64,000 nt of DNA from a candidate division WOR-3 bacterium (GCA_039801085.1 JBDRTY010000004.1:43666-107665), one strand, 5' to 3'. Positions 45,657 to 54,127 are shown, counted from the first letter of the stretch. Notes: a model not told the origin generated them from the letters alone. Translations and numbers: made by a program.

Positions 45657-48551
45657 TCCGCCGTTCAGCGTCAGACTCTTTTCCGGCAGGGTCAGTGTGA
45701 TTCTGCCCGCCTCCATGCTGACCGCCAGCACCTGTTTCTGACGACACAAGAGCCGGACCTGCGCCACCTGCAGAAGATTTTCCACCGGGGAGGGATATTT
45801 TCCAAACCGGTCCAGGAGTTCCGCCTTCAGGTCCGCCAGTTCCGCCAATGTCTCCAGACTCAGCAGTCGCTTGTAGAGTGCCAGCCGCTGGAGTCCGTCC
45901 GGAATATAACTTTCCGGAATATAGGCGGTAACATCAAGTTTGAGCCGGGGCTCAACCGGCAGCGTTTCGCCCTGCAGTCGGGCAAGCGCCGCGTTCAGCA
46001 GACGCTGATAAAGGTTGAGCCCGATCCGGACAACATGGCCATGCTGTTCGGTGCCGAGCAGATTGCCGACACCCCTGATTTCCAGATCCCGCATTGCCAG
46101 CCGGTAACCCGCACCGGGCTCGGAATAGGCAAGCAGTGCTCCCAGGCGCTGACGCGCTGACGGTGTCAGATCCTGCCGGGAGGAAACCAGGAACAGCGCA
46201 TATGCCTGTTCGGTTGATCTGCCCACCCTACCCCGGAGCTGATGGAGATCAGCCAGCCCGAACCGCTCTGCCCGGTTGACAATCAGTGTATTGACATTGG
46301 GCAGGTCAAGACCGGACTCGATGATGGCGGTAGAAAGCAGGAGCGGAAACTTTCCCCCAGCAAAATCAAGATAGATGTCCGCCAGTTTCCGGCTGGTCAT
46401 TCTGCCGTGCGCCACCCGGAGCTGGACCTCAGGCAGGATGCACCGGAGCCGTTTCTCAATCTGACCCAGGGTCTCAATCTCGTTGTGGACGAAGAAAATC
46501 TGCCCCTGACGGTTAAGCTCCCGGTAAACATAAATCCGGATCAGTTCATCATCCCATTCAGCAATTTCGGTCCGGACTTCCCTTCTGCCCGGCGGCGGTG
46601 TGTGGATCGGTGAGATGTCAATCAGCCGGGAGAGCGCCATATAGAGGGTGCGGGGAATGGGCGTAGCACTCAGGGCCAGGACATTCACATCCGCCCGGAG
46701 CTGACGCAGCCTTTCCTTCTGGCGCACCCCGAAACGGTGTTCTTCGTCGACGATCAGCAGCCCGAGGTTTTTGAACTGAATGCCCGGGGCGAGGAGTTGA
46801 TGGGTGCCGATGACAATGTCCACCAGACCCAGTTTCAACCCCCGGATAATCTCCTCCTGCCGGGAGCGGGGGGTAAAGCGGGAAAGCATTTCAATCCGCA
46901 GGGGGAAGCGCTCCAGCCGGGAGCGGAAGGTGCGCCAGTGCTGATAGCAGAGAACGGTCGTGGGAACGAGGAGTGCCACCTGCCGGCAGTTAATTGCCAC
47001 CTGAAAGGCGGCGCGGAGTGCAATCTCCGTTTTGCCGAATCCGACATCGCCACAGACCAGCCGGTCCATCGGCTGACCGCGGGTTAAATCCTGCCGGATT
47101 GCCTCCAGCGCCTGCAGCTGATCCGGGGTCTCCTCATAGGGAAATGATGCCTCCAGTTCCGCAAGCAGTGCCGGATCCACCGGCAGTGGCTCACTCCGGA
47201 CCATTAGCCGCCGTGCCCGGTTTTCCAGAAGCGCCTGCGCATATTCGGCGCTCGCCCTTTCCGCCCGTGCCTTTGCCCGAAGCCAGCCCGTGCCCCCAAG
47301 CCGGTCCAGTTGCGGTGGGGAATCATCGCTGCCGATATACCGGTCAATCAATCCCAGATTGTCCACCGGCACATAAACCCGCGCATTATCCTGATACTCG
47401 ACTACCAGATAGTCCTTCTGTCCGCTCCCGCTATCCATCCGCCGGACCCCGGTAAATCTGCCGATCCCGTAATCAATGTGCACAACATAATCGCCCGGCT
47501 TTAAAGTCAAAAGATTGTCAACCGGAACACCACGGAACCGGCGCCGGTGCAGATGCCGGACCGGTGTTCCGTAGAGCTCGCGTTCGGTGAGTACCGTCCA
47601 GCGCTGACCTTCGCTGGTAAAGCCGCTGCTCAGTCCGCCGACGAGATAGTCCGGCCCCTCACCAAGAAGTTTTTCCAGCCGGTGCCGGTGATGTTCGGAG
47701 ACCGCGATAATCGTCCAGTGCCGGTTGCCGGCGGTAATCTCCTGGCGCAAGAGCTGAAAATTTCCGCAATATACCGGCGCCGGCAGGTAGCCGAGATCAA
47801 CTGCATCCGGCACCTGCCCGACCATCACCACCTGCGGCCGGACGGCGGTAACCCGTTCCCCGCCAATGAAAAGCACACCCGGAGGCAGAAGGATGACTGA
47901 CGGCTGAAGGGTAAATGATTTTACCTGGCGGGCATTGAGCACCATCCGGTCCAGTTGCTGGCAGGAACGCTGAGTCAGGGGGTCAAAGGTGCGGATTGAG
48001 ACCAGGGTATTGTCCGCCAGTTCCAGCCGGACCGGCAGCAGGGCATCATCCGGGAAGAGATCAATTATTCCGCCTCTTGACGCATACTCGCCCGGCTCGG
48101 TTACCATGTCCATCCGCTCAAAGCCGTGATCTTCCAGCCAGCCGATCAGCGTCTCAAAATTCAGCTCACTGCCACGCTCGAGTTGCCGTTGACAGTCCTG
48201 GAAATTCCATGCGGGCGCCGGTGCCTCCAGTGCCGGTTCGGAAGCAATCAGGAGTGCGGGACCATAAAGTGTCTGCAGCCGGCTGAGCACCGCCGGGTCA
48301 TCGGGACGGAAATGAAGAACTGAAAGTTCCGGGAAAATCGCCCGGGCATCGGCGGTCAGAATTTCCGCGTCCGGCTCAGCGGGGACGATCAGAACCACCA
48401 CCCGTTCGAGCCGCCGGGCAAAAAAGCCGGCAAGCAGTATCTGAACCGGGGGCGGGAGGTGGGTGATCCGCAGCGGCAAATCCGGTTTCAGGTGAACTAT
48501 CAGATTGTCAAGGAGTGGATGTGTCCGAAAGCGCTGGAAAAGAACCTGCAT
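45615..48551 (-). CDS. mfd: Transcription-repair coupling factor
   Basis: 978 residues from the ATG at 48551. Mfd pushes stalled RNA polymerase off DNA and recruits UvrA. The RNAP-interaction domain reads LKPGDYVVHIDYGIGRFTG, the translocase has GDVGFGKTEIALRAAF and VDEEHRFGVRQKERL, and the C-terminal TRCF domain follows. It is shorter than the E. coli protein (1148), mainly at the N-terminus. The start is uncertain: the frame stays open further upstream through a terminator hairpin and over the lysine-rich ORF. No promoter or ribosome-binding site is seen next to the chosen ATG. Confidence 0.93.
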   Translation of the reverse strand: MQVLFQRFRTHPLLDNLIVHLKPDLPLRITHLPPPVQILLAGFFARRLERVVVLIVPAEPDAEILTADARAIFPELSVLHFRPDDPAVLSRLQTLYGPALLIASEPALEAPAPAWNFQDCQRQLERGSELNFETLIGWLEDHGFERMDMVTEPGEYASRGGIIDLFPDDALLPVRLELADNTLVSIRTFDPLTQRSCQQLDRMVLNARQVKSFTLQPSVILLPPGVLFIGGERVTAVRPQVVMVGQVPDAVDLGYLPAPVYCGNFQLLRQEITAGNRHWTIIAVSEHHRHRLEKLLGEGPDYLVGGLSSGFTSEGQRWTVLTERELYGTPVRHLHRRRFRGVPVDNLLTLKPGDYVVHIDYGIGRFTGVRRMDSGSGQKDYLVVEYQDNARVYVPVDNLGLIDRYIGSDDSPPQLDRLGGTGWLRAKARAERASAEYAQALLENRARRLMVRSEPLPVDPALLAELEASFPYEETPDQLQALEAIRQDLTRGQPMDRLVCGDVGFGKTEIALRAAFQVAINCRQVALLVPTTVLCYQHWRTFRSRLERFPLRIEMLSRFTPRSRQEEIIRGLKLGLVDIVIGTHQLLAPGIQFKNLGLLIVDEEHRFGVRQKERLRQLRADVNVLALSATPIPRTLYMALSRLIDISPIHTPPPGRREVRTEIAEWDDELIRIYVYRELNRQGQIFFVHNEIETLGQIEKRLRCILPEVQLRVAHGRMTSRKLADIYLDFAGGKFPLLLSTAIIESGLDLPNVNTLIVNRAERFGLADLHQLRGRVGRSTEQAYALFLVSSRQDLTPSARQRLGALLAYSEPGAGYRLAMRDLEIRGVGNLLGTEQHGHVVRIGLNLYQRLLNAALARLQGETLPVEPRLKLDVTAYIPESYIPDGLQRLALYKRLLSLETLAELADLKAELLDRFGKYPSPVENLLQVAQVRLLCRQKQVLAVSMEAGRITLTLPEKSLTLNGGLSELLQFLHQFRG

Positions 48552-48581
48552 AAAATTGAAGGGGGCATTGAAGCCCCCTTC
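48551..48581 (-). terminator. Intrinsic terminator between the lysine-rich ORF and mfd
   Basis: On the minus strand, a perfect 9-bp stem (arms 48573-48581 and 48558-48566; GAAGGGGGC with GCCCCCTTC) has a 6-nt loop and is followed by AATTTTA. The T-run ends at the proposed mfd ATG. It lies 17 nt after the stop of the lysine-rich ORF. Confidence 0.82.
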
Positions 48582-48598
48582 CGTAATGACAGCGATTC

Positions 48599-48673
48599 TT
48601 ACTTCTTCTTTTTCGCCGTCTTCTTGACGGTTTTCTTCGCGGTCTTTTTTGCAGTCCGCTTCATGCAGGCCAT
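48599..48673 (-). CDS. 24-residue lysine-rich peptide
   Basis: Eleven of 24 residues are lysine. After MACMKR the sequence is built from three KKT-x units (x is Ala or Val) and ends in four lysines. A strong AGGAGG lies 5 nt before the ATG, a promoter at 48703-48730 is just upstream, and a terminator follows at once, so this is very probably an expressed small gene. The composition resembles the C-terminal tails of histone-H1-like and HU-type proteins. It could bind nucleic acid, or be a leader peptide for mfd. No family is recognised. Confidence 0.72.
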   Translation of the reverse strand: MACMKRTAKKTAKKTVKKTAKKKK

Positions 48674-48702
48674 TCGTACCTCCTTTTTTGACCTGACAAG
48701 TA

Positions 48703-48730
48703 ATAGTAAACTTGCACATTTGTCTGTCAA
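48703..48730 (-). promoter_or_regulatory. Promoter of the lysine-rich ORF, leadered type
   Basis: On the minus strand, TTGACA (48725-48730), 16-nt spacer and TACTAT (48703-48708). Transcription should start near 48696, about 23 nt before the ATG, with AGGAGG in between. Confidence 0.7.
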
Positions 48731-48761
48731 GTAAAATCGTATCATCTCAGCAATTTCCTGC

Positions 48762-48790
48762 TTGATTTTCCGGATGCTGAAATTTATAAT
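48762..48790 (+). promoter_or_regulatory. tolB promoter, leaderless type
   Basis: TTGATT (48762-48767), 17-nt spacer, TATAAT (48785-48790), then 6 nt to the ATG at 48797. It is divergent from the lysine-rich ORF promoter. Confidence 0.8.
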
Positions 48791-48796
48791 CACAGA

Positions 48797-50125
48797 ATGA
48801 ACTTCATCGCGCTTGTCTGCTCGTGGCTGGTGCTTGCCGGGCAGTTACCGGATACGATTAACCGATCACCGATCACCGCGGATGAGCTGTGGCTCAAGCT
48901 GACGCTTTCCGGTTCGCGCCGGCGGCTCGCACTGGTGATCGCTGACTTTACCGTGCCGAAGGGGACCAAGCCGGATACCGCCCGGCTGATCCGCCAGATT
49001 CAGGAGGTATTCACCGCCGATTTGCGTTTTTCACTGTATTTTACATTTGAGGAGCCGGAGTCTGGAAAGGTGTATAACTTTTCCACCGATCCGAAGAAAC
49101 CGGATCTTAAGGGCTGGGCAAGCACCGGCGCCCAGGTCCTCGTCTGTGGTGATTATCAACCCCGGCGGGGCAACCCCCAAGTGAACCTCCGGCTTTATGA
49201 CCTTGCCAGCTCGCGGCTCATCGCCGGCAAGGCATACAGCCTGAAACCGGACTGGCGCTGGCTTGCCCATCAGATGGCGGACGAGGTGATCAAACTGCTC
49301 ACCGGCGAGGAGGGCATCAGCTGTACCCGGATCGCATTCTCCCGGCTGGTCGCTTCAGGGAATAAGGAGCTGGCGGTGGTGGATTATGACGGCGCCAATC
49401 AGGAGATGCTGACCGGCTCGGGCGGACTGAAGCTTTTTCCGGACTGGAGCCCGGACGGCAGCCGGATCGCCTACTGCTCGTATGGCGCAAGTGCGCTGAA
49501 CTGCTATCTGCTGGAGCTTGCCACGAAGAAGGTTTTTCTTTTGTCCGACCGCCGGGGACTAAACACGACACCGGCAATCTCCCCGGACGGGAAGACCGTT
49601 GCTCTGTCAATGTCGTTTGAAGGCAACTCGGAGATCTATCTGATGGACATCAATGGTAGAAATTTACGCCGTCTCACGACCCATCCGGGAATTGACATCT
49701 CCCCCACCTGGGCACCGAATGGCAGGCAGCTCGCATTTGTGTCCGATCGGACCGGCTCGCCTCAGATTTACATTGTGAATGTTGACGGCACTGATCTGCA
49801 CCGGCTGACATTTTCCGGTTCGTATAACACCTCGCCGGTCTGGTCGCCAAAAGGAGATCTGATCGCCTTTGTTCAGCGCCAGCCTGATGGCTCCAATCAG
49901 ATCTGTGTTACTAATATCCTCGGCGATACTTACCTCCAGCTGACCTGGCAGGGAAATAATGAGGAGCCGTGCTGGTCTCCGGACGGTCTGCATCTGGCAT
50001 TTGCCTCCAACCGGACCGGAAGCTGGGAGATCTGGACGATGGACTGGAATGGCACCAATCAACGGCAGGTTACCAGAACCGGCGGTGCCTTTTCCCCGAC
50101 TTGGAGCCCGCGACTCAAGGAGTAA
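48797..50125 (+). CDS. tolB: TolB periplasmic beta-propeller protein
   Basis: 442 residues. A signal peptide (MNFIALVCSWLVLAG) is followed by the TolB N-terminal domain (RRLALVIADFTVPKG, then GWASTGAQVLVCGDYQPR) and a PD40 propeller with repeats such as PDWSPDGSRIAYCSYG, PTWAPNGRQLAFVSDRTG and PCWSPDGLHLAFASNRTG. TolB binds Pal and TolA in the Tol system. It is encoded 36 kb from the pal-tolQR genes, whereas these usually lie together. It is read from a leaderless mRNA. Confidence 0.94.
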   Translation: MNFIALVCSWLVLAGQLPDTINRSPITADELWLKLTLSGSRRRLALVIADFTVPKGTKPDTARLIRQIQEVFTADLRFSLYFTFEEPESGKVYNFSTDPKKPDLKGWASTGAQVLVCGDYQPRRGNPQVNLRLYDLASSRLIAGKAYSLKPDWRWLAHQMADEVIKLLTGEEGISCTRIAFSRLVASGNKELAVVDYDGANQEMLTGSGGLKLFPDWSPDGSRIAYCSYGASALNCYLLELATKKVFLLSDRRGLNTTPAISPDGKTVALSMSFEGNSEIYLMDINGRNLRRLTTHPGIDISPTWAPNGRQLAFVSDRTGSPQIYIVNVDGTDLHRLTFSGSYNTSPVWSPKGDLIAFVQRQPDGSNQICVTNILGDTYLQLTWQGNNEEPCWSPDGLHLAFASNRTGSWEIWTMDWNGTNQRQVTRTGGAFSPTWSPRLKE

Positions 50126-50129
50126 AGGC

Positions 50130-50675
50130 TTACCGGCGTTCGTCGAGCTGACGCTGAAGTTTCTGTAACTGACGCATCAGTTCTTCAAGCTGAAGCCGGA
50201 GTGAATCAAGTGTCTCCTGGTAGAGGTCGCGGTCAGTCCAGAGGCGGTGCCAGATCCCGCGGAGGGCACGCTGGAGCTCTCGGGGCAGGAGTTCCGGGGG
50301 CTGAGGTCGACAAACCCTGGTCCCGAGATGAACAGGCAGAGTCATTTTCCGCTGACGACGGAGACAGGTAATCGCCACCTGCTCTCCCGCACGCGGACGG
50401 ATCAGTTCCTGAAGTTGCATGGTGTTGTCAATGGGGATGCGATCGAGTGCAAGGATTACATCGCCCATTCTCAAGCCCGCCCGGTCCGCCGGGCTGTCTT
50501 CAATCACCTGACTGACCAGGACCCCATGGTCAATTCCGAGTGCCACCCGCATCGCCGGGCTCAGTTCCTCAATCACCACCCCGAGCCAGCCCGGAGCGGT
50601 GTCCTGCTGGAAAGCCCAGGCGATGGAAATCAGCAGTAATGGAGTTATAACTATTATTGACCGCAATCTGAGCAT
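50130..50675 (-). CDS. Exported PDZ-domain protein with C-terminal coiled coil
   Basis: 181 residues. A signal peptide (IIVITPLLLISIAWAFQ) is followed by one PDZ domain: GWLGVVIEELSPAMR, then DSPADRAGLRMGDVILALD. The last 50 residues are a Leu/Gln/Arg-rich coiled coil. No protease domain is attached. It probably works as a periplasmic scaffold. GGGAGG lies 8 nt before the ATG. It is the last gene of a three-gene minus-strand unit and converges with tolB. Confidence 0.85.
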   Translation of the reverse strand: MLRLRSIIVITPLLLISIAWAFQQDTAPGWLGVVIEELSPAMRVALGIDHGVLVSQVIEDSPADRAGLRMGDVILALDRIPIDNTMQLQELIRPRAGEQVAITCLRRQRKMTLPVHLGTRVCRPQPPELLPRELQRALRGIWHRLWTDRDLYQETLDSLRLQLEELMRQLQKLQRQLDERR

Positions 50676-50692
50676 TTGCCACCTCCCTGAAA

Positions 50693-51346
50693 TCAGATGC
50701 GGAAGGGCCGGGGGGCGGTTCTGCCGAATATCAGCCCGGAGTCAATTGCCCAGCCCCGAAGCGATATGTTTAGATCAGAGAGACTGCCGTAGTGCTGTGG
50801 AATTCCAATCGGCAGAGCATACCCTCCCCTGACATAAAAGCCCAGCATTGTCCCGGCACCAACCCGGAATTGAACCCGAGCCAGTACACCGGGGTGGATG
50901 TTGAAGTCCCAGGCGAAAAGCCAGCGGTTGAAGTTGCTCATGCCCGGCTCAAGTGAATGCATGATCAGGAAGAGACTGTTGATGCCGATGCCAAGTCCGG
51001 GCTCCACGGTGAGAAATGAGGTGAGAGGCAGCGGGTAACCGGTTTTGAGACCGGCGTGCATTCCTGCCAGTTCTGCCCCGATGGAGTCGCAGGAAAGGGA
51101 ACGGAAGGCAAGTCCACCGCCGGCACCGAAGTGTGCAGGTCCGGTGGCGCCAAGGGCGAATAGTTCCATGCCCCAGAGCGGAGGGTTTACCTGAATGTTG
51201 CGGTTTCCACCCCATTCCCGGTTGAACTGGTTGAGCTGATGCTGGAGGTCGGTGAAGCTGACAACTGACGCCCGGACCCCGACGCCGATATCTGCACAAG
51301 CAAGCGCGATCCCGAGGATCAGAGTGACCACCAGTTTTCGCATCAT
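50693..51346 (-). CDS. Predicted outer-membrane barrel protein, unknown family
   Basis: 217 residues. The signal peptide (KLVVTLILGIALACA) is followed by Gly-rich amphipathic strands (LFALGATGPAHFGAGGGLAF, then GAGTMLGFYVRGGYALPIG) that end with an aromatic/hydrophobic strand. I do not recognise the family. AGGAGG precedes two consecutive ATG codons; the second (51343) has the better spacing. It overlaps the stop of the upstream gene and is 17 nt from the PDZ gene. Confidence 0.78.
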   Translation of the reverse strand: MMRKLVVTLILGIALACADIGVGVRASVVSFTDLQHQLNQFNREWGGNRNIQVNPPLWGMELFALGATGPAHFGAGGGLAFRSLSCDSIGAELAGMHAGLKTGYPLPLTSFLTVEPGLGIGINSLFLIMHSLEPGMSNFNRWLFAWDFNIHPGVLARVQFRVGAGTMLGFYVRGGYALPIGIPQHYGSLSDLNISLRGWAIDSGLIFGRTAPRPFRI

Positions 51347-51894
51347 TCTCCTCCTGCGGTCAGCGGGTTAATGAAGTCGTAGGTGACAGCGCCGATTTTG
51401 ACCGCATCGCCACCGAGGCGGGCGGCATCCGGGAGCTGTGTTACGAGAAGGCGGGGATCAGCATAGACCGCCATCGCCCGCCAGTAGGCAGGTCTGAGGT
51501 CTGGCTGATTGTAAAGATAGACCCAGATTACCCTGAGCTGACGCCTCTTTAGCCGGTGATAGTCATCAAGCATCTCCGCAATTATCCAGTCGAATACCCG
51601 CTGTAACTCCTGAAGCGTCATACCCGAATCTGCCAGCGCCTTCACTGTCAACCAGTCCTGTCTGCCTGCGGGCATTTCCTGAACCTCCATAATTGTAAAG
51701 TCGGGTTTCGGCCCGGAAAGTTGAAATTTTATTGGCGGTGTCTTCGAGCGACCCCACCCGAAAATGAACACCAGAAGCACTGCAGCTCCTCCCAGAACAG
51801 CAACCCATACCCAGTAGGACCTGCTCCGCCCGGCCGATATTGCCCGGCGCATTCTTTCACCCAGACCATTCGCCTTCGGACCCTGAACTATCAC
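51343..51894 (-). CDS. Single-pass membrane protein of unknown function
   Basis: 183 residues from a GTG. A basic cytoplasmic N-terminus precedes one membrane helix (WVWVAVLGGAAVLLVFIFGW). The soluble part is mostly helical (LADSGMTLQELQRVFDWII, then RRQLRVIWVYLYNQPDLR). No family is recognised. The promoter ends 7 nt before the GTG, which makes that the start. It leads the unit with the barrel and PDZ genes. Confidence 0.75.
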   Translation of the reverse strand: MIVQGPKANGLGERMRRAISAGRSRSYWVWVAVLGGAAVLLVFIFGWGRSKTPPIKFQLSGPKPDFTIMEVQEMPAGRQDWLTVKALADSGMTLQELQRVFDWIIAEMLDDYHRLKRRQLRVIWVYLYNQPDLRPAYWRAMAVYADPRLLVTQLPDAARLGGDAVKIGAVTYDFINPLTAGGE

Positions 51895-51901
51895 CAGATT
51901 T

Positions 51902-51929
51902 ATTCTAATTACCGGTTCAACACCGTCAA
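51902..51929 (-). promoter_or_regulatory. Promoter of the 51.9-kb unit, leaderless type
   Basis: On the minus strand, TTGACG (51924-51929), 16-nt spacer and TAGAAT (51902-51907), then 7 nt to the GTG at 51894. It is divergent from the etfA promoter. Confidence 0.75.
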
Positions 51930-51949
51930 GTGAAAAATAGGGAAAATTC

Positions 51950-51977
51950 TTGACTTATGACTAACGGGAATTAAACT
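51950..51977 (+). promoter_or_regulatory. etfA operon promoter, leadered type
   Basis: TTGACT (51950-51955), 16-nt spacer, TAAACT (51972-51977). Transcription should start near 51984. The leader of about 35 nt ends in AGGAGG (52007-52012) before the ATG at 52019. Confidence 0.68.
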
Positions 51978-52018
51978 TCAGCAGCTAACGCTGATGAAAT
52001 TGCCTTAGGAGGAAAAAC

Positions 52019-52993
52019 ATGGTTCTGGTATTCTGTGAGCAACGTGAAGGCAGTCTGAGAAAAGTTGCCTATGAGGTATTGCTGGTTGGTTACAAGATAG
52101 CTGAAACCCGTCAGACCCAGTTGAGTGCGGTAATTCTGGGGAATGGCGTTCAACCGCTGGGTCAGGAGGTTGTGAAGTTCGGGGTCAGTTCAGTTCTGGT
52201 AGTTGATAATCCGGCACTTGAGCACTATACTCCTGAGGGCTATGCGGATATTCTCACCCAGTTAGTGAAGCAGTATCAGCCCGAGACCGTCGTATTCAGC
52301 GCCAGCGCAAACGGGAAGGATCTGGCTGCCACCCTTGCCGCTCGTCTGGAAACCGCACTGTTACCCGATTGCACCGCAGTTGAGTTTGATCAGAACGGGA
52401 CGCTGATCGCCACCCGGCCAATATATGCGGGTAAGGCACTGGCTACCGTCCGGGCACCTGATGCCCGTCCGCTCGTAATCAGCATCCGGCCCCGGGCAGT
52501 TGGACCAGCTGAAGAGAAACCCGGTAACGGCACTATTGTTGCCGCCCAGTTAACTCCCGGTGAACTCCGCACCCGGGTTGCGGATGTTGTAAAAACCGTG
52601 CTCAAAACCGTGGAGCTGACCGAAGCAGATATAGTAATCTCCGGTGGCCGGGGTATGAAGGGACCGGAAAATTACGCTCTGCTGGAAGAGCTGGCAGCGG
52701 TGCTCAACGCCGCCGTCGGCGCCTCCCGCGCCGCAGTTGATGCGGGCTGGCGCGATCACCAGTTTCAGGTCGGTCAGACCGGCAAGACGGTTGCACCCTC
52801 CCTTTACATCGCCTGCGGTATCTCCGGTGCCATCCAGCATCTTGTGGGTATGATTAATTCAAAATGCATCGTCGCCATCAATAAGGACCCGGAAGCCAAT
52901 ATCTTCAAAGTTGCAGACTATGGCATTGTTGGTGATCTCTTTCAGGTAGTACCGCTGCTGATTGAGGAGTTCAAAAAGGTAAAACAGAGCTGA
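52019..52993 (+). CDS. etfA: Electron transfer flavoprotein alpha subunit
   Basis: 324 residues. The C-terminal FAD-binding domain is canonical: [20 protein letters not shown], then [31 protein letters not shown] and [17 protein letters not shown]. EtfA normally pairs with EtfB to shuttle electrons from acyl-CoA dehydrogenases. No etfB is adjacent or anywhere in this window. It heads a five-gene operon with two Fe-S proteins, a flavoprotein and an acyl-CoA dehydrogenase, all spaced by 0-3 nt or overlapping. Confidence 0.94.
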   Translation: MVLVFCEQREGSLRKVAYEVLLVGYKIAETRQTQLSAVILGNGVQPLGQEVVKFGVSSVLVVDNPALEHYTPEGYADILTQLVKQYQPETVVFSASANGKDLAATLAARLETALLPDCTAVEFDQNGTLIATRPIYAGKALATVRAPDARPLVISIRPRAVGPAEEKPGNGTIVAAQLTPGELRTRVADVVKTVLKTVELTEADIVISGGRGMKGPENYALLEELAAVLNAAVGASRAAVDAGWRDHQFQVGQTGKTVAPSLYIACGISGAIQHLVGMINSKCIVAINKDPEANIFKVADYGIVGDLFQVVPLLIEEFKKVKQS

Positions 52994-52995
52994 AC

Positions 52996-53448
52996 GTGCC
53001 CAATACCAGACAAACTGACATCACTGCAATCCGGGATATTCTCGAGCGGGTGCTGGATATTTCTGAATCACCGGTGCCCAGGTGCCGGCTCCTGTCGTCC
53101 GGGGTCGGACCATCTCATACGCTCAATGTCCGGGAGAATATCACCGGAACCCGCGCCTGCCTGGGGTGTGGCAACTGCATTGATATCTGCTCGTTGCTCG
53201 CGCGGGAACCGGCACGGCTTAAACGCACCGCGCAGCGCACAAGTCTGGCACTGGAAACCATGGTGGGCACCGATTGTGACCGCTGTTACCAGTGTGTCCT
53301 TTCCTGTCCGCAGGTCGATACGACCATAAAACATTATATCGTTAAAACCCGTGCCATTGAGCAGATGAAGCATCTGCTGAATCATCTCAAACCTAATGAA
53401 GACTATTATCTGGATCAGTTTTATCTGGAGTTGAATCATCATGAATGA
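52996..53448 (+). CDS. Small protein with two [4Fe-4S] clusters (HdrC-like)
   Basis: 150 residues from a GTG. Two cysteine motifs are present: CLGCGNCIDIC with a following Ser-Leu in place of the usual Cys-Pro, and CDRCYQCVLSCPQ. The spacing resembles the HdrC/Fer4_8 modules of heterodisulfide-reductase-like complexes. It probably passes electrons between EtfA and the 53.4-kb Fe-S protein (inference). It follows etfA by 2 nt and overlaps the next gene by 8 nt. Confidence 0.85.
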   Translation: MPNTRQTDITAIRDILERVLDISESPVPRCRLLSSGVGPSHTLNVRENITGTRACLGCGNCIDICSLLAREPARLKRTAQRTSLALETMVGTDCDRCYQCVLSCPQVDTTIKHYIVKTRAIEQMKHLLNHLKPNEDYYLDQFYLELNHHE

Positions 53449-54124
53449 AAATCTGATTGATATCTATATCATGGGCGAGCACCACCAGGTGCCCGATTCC
53501 CTGACCATTCTGCAGGCACTGGAATATGCCGGTTACCGCCTCACCCGTGGCGTGGGATGCCGTGGCGGTTTCTGTGGTGCCTGTGCAACAGTATACCGGG
53601 TAAATGGCGATTACCATCTGAAATTCGCCCTTGCCTGTCAGACAAAGGTTGAACCGAATATGCAGCTGGCAATGATTCCGTTCTTTCCCGCACACCGGCC
53701 GCGCTACCGGCTGTCAGAACTCAAAGGCACCGCCCAGGAGGTGCTGGATATCTACCCGGAGCTGCTGCGCTGTTATGGCTGTAATACCTGCACCAAATCC
53801 TGCCCGCAGGATATCGATGTTCTCGGTTATGTCTCAGCACTACTGCGTGGGGAACTTGCCAGTGCGGCTGACATCTCATTTGACTGCATCATGTGCGGAT
53901 TGTGTGTCAGCCGCTGTCCGGCAGAACTGGTGAAGCATCATGCTGCACTCCTCTGCCGGCGGATCTACGGAAGCCGGCTTGCGCCCCGTTCCGCCCATCT
54001 GAATCAGCGAATTGCCGAAATCCGGGCGGGCAAATTCAAGGCGGAGCTGGAACAGCTGAAAAATATGGACCGGAAGCGGCTGCAGGAGCTTTATGCTGCC
54101 CGTGAAGTCGAACCCGAGGAGTAA
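53441..54124 (+). CDS. FrdB/SdhB-like iron-sulfur protein
   Basis: 227 residues. The N-terminal ferredoxin domain has the [2Fe-2S] ligands in GVGCRGGFCGACATVY and a later Cys in ALACQTKVE. The C-terminal part has CYGCNTCTKSCPQDID and CIMCGLCVSRCPAEL. This is the order of SdhB/FrdB, but both later motifs can bind [4Fe-4S], where SdhB has one [3Fe-4S]. The last 60 residues are polar and helical. No membrane-anchor subunit follows, so the complex should be soluble. Confidence 0.87.
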   Translation: MNENLIDIYIMGEHHQVPDSLTILQALEYAGYRLTRGVGCRGGFCGACATVYRVNGDYHLKFALACQTKVEPNMQLAMIPFFPAHRPRYRLSELKGTAQEVLDIYPELLRCYGCNTCTKSCPQDIDVLGYVSALLRGELASAADISFDCIMCGLCVSRCPAELVKHHAALLCRRIYGSRLAPRSAHLNQRIAEIRAGKFKAELEQLKNMDRKRLQELYAAREVEPEE

Positions 54125-54127
54125 AAG

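Noticed and set aside
48552..48719. A 56-codon N-terminal extension of mfd
   Set aside because: It passes through the terminator hairpin and out-of-frame over the lysine-rich ORF, and has no Mfd-like residues.
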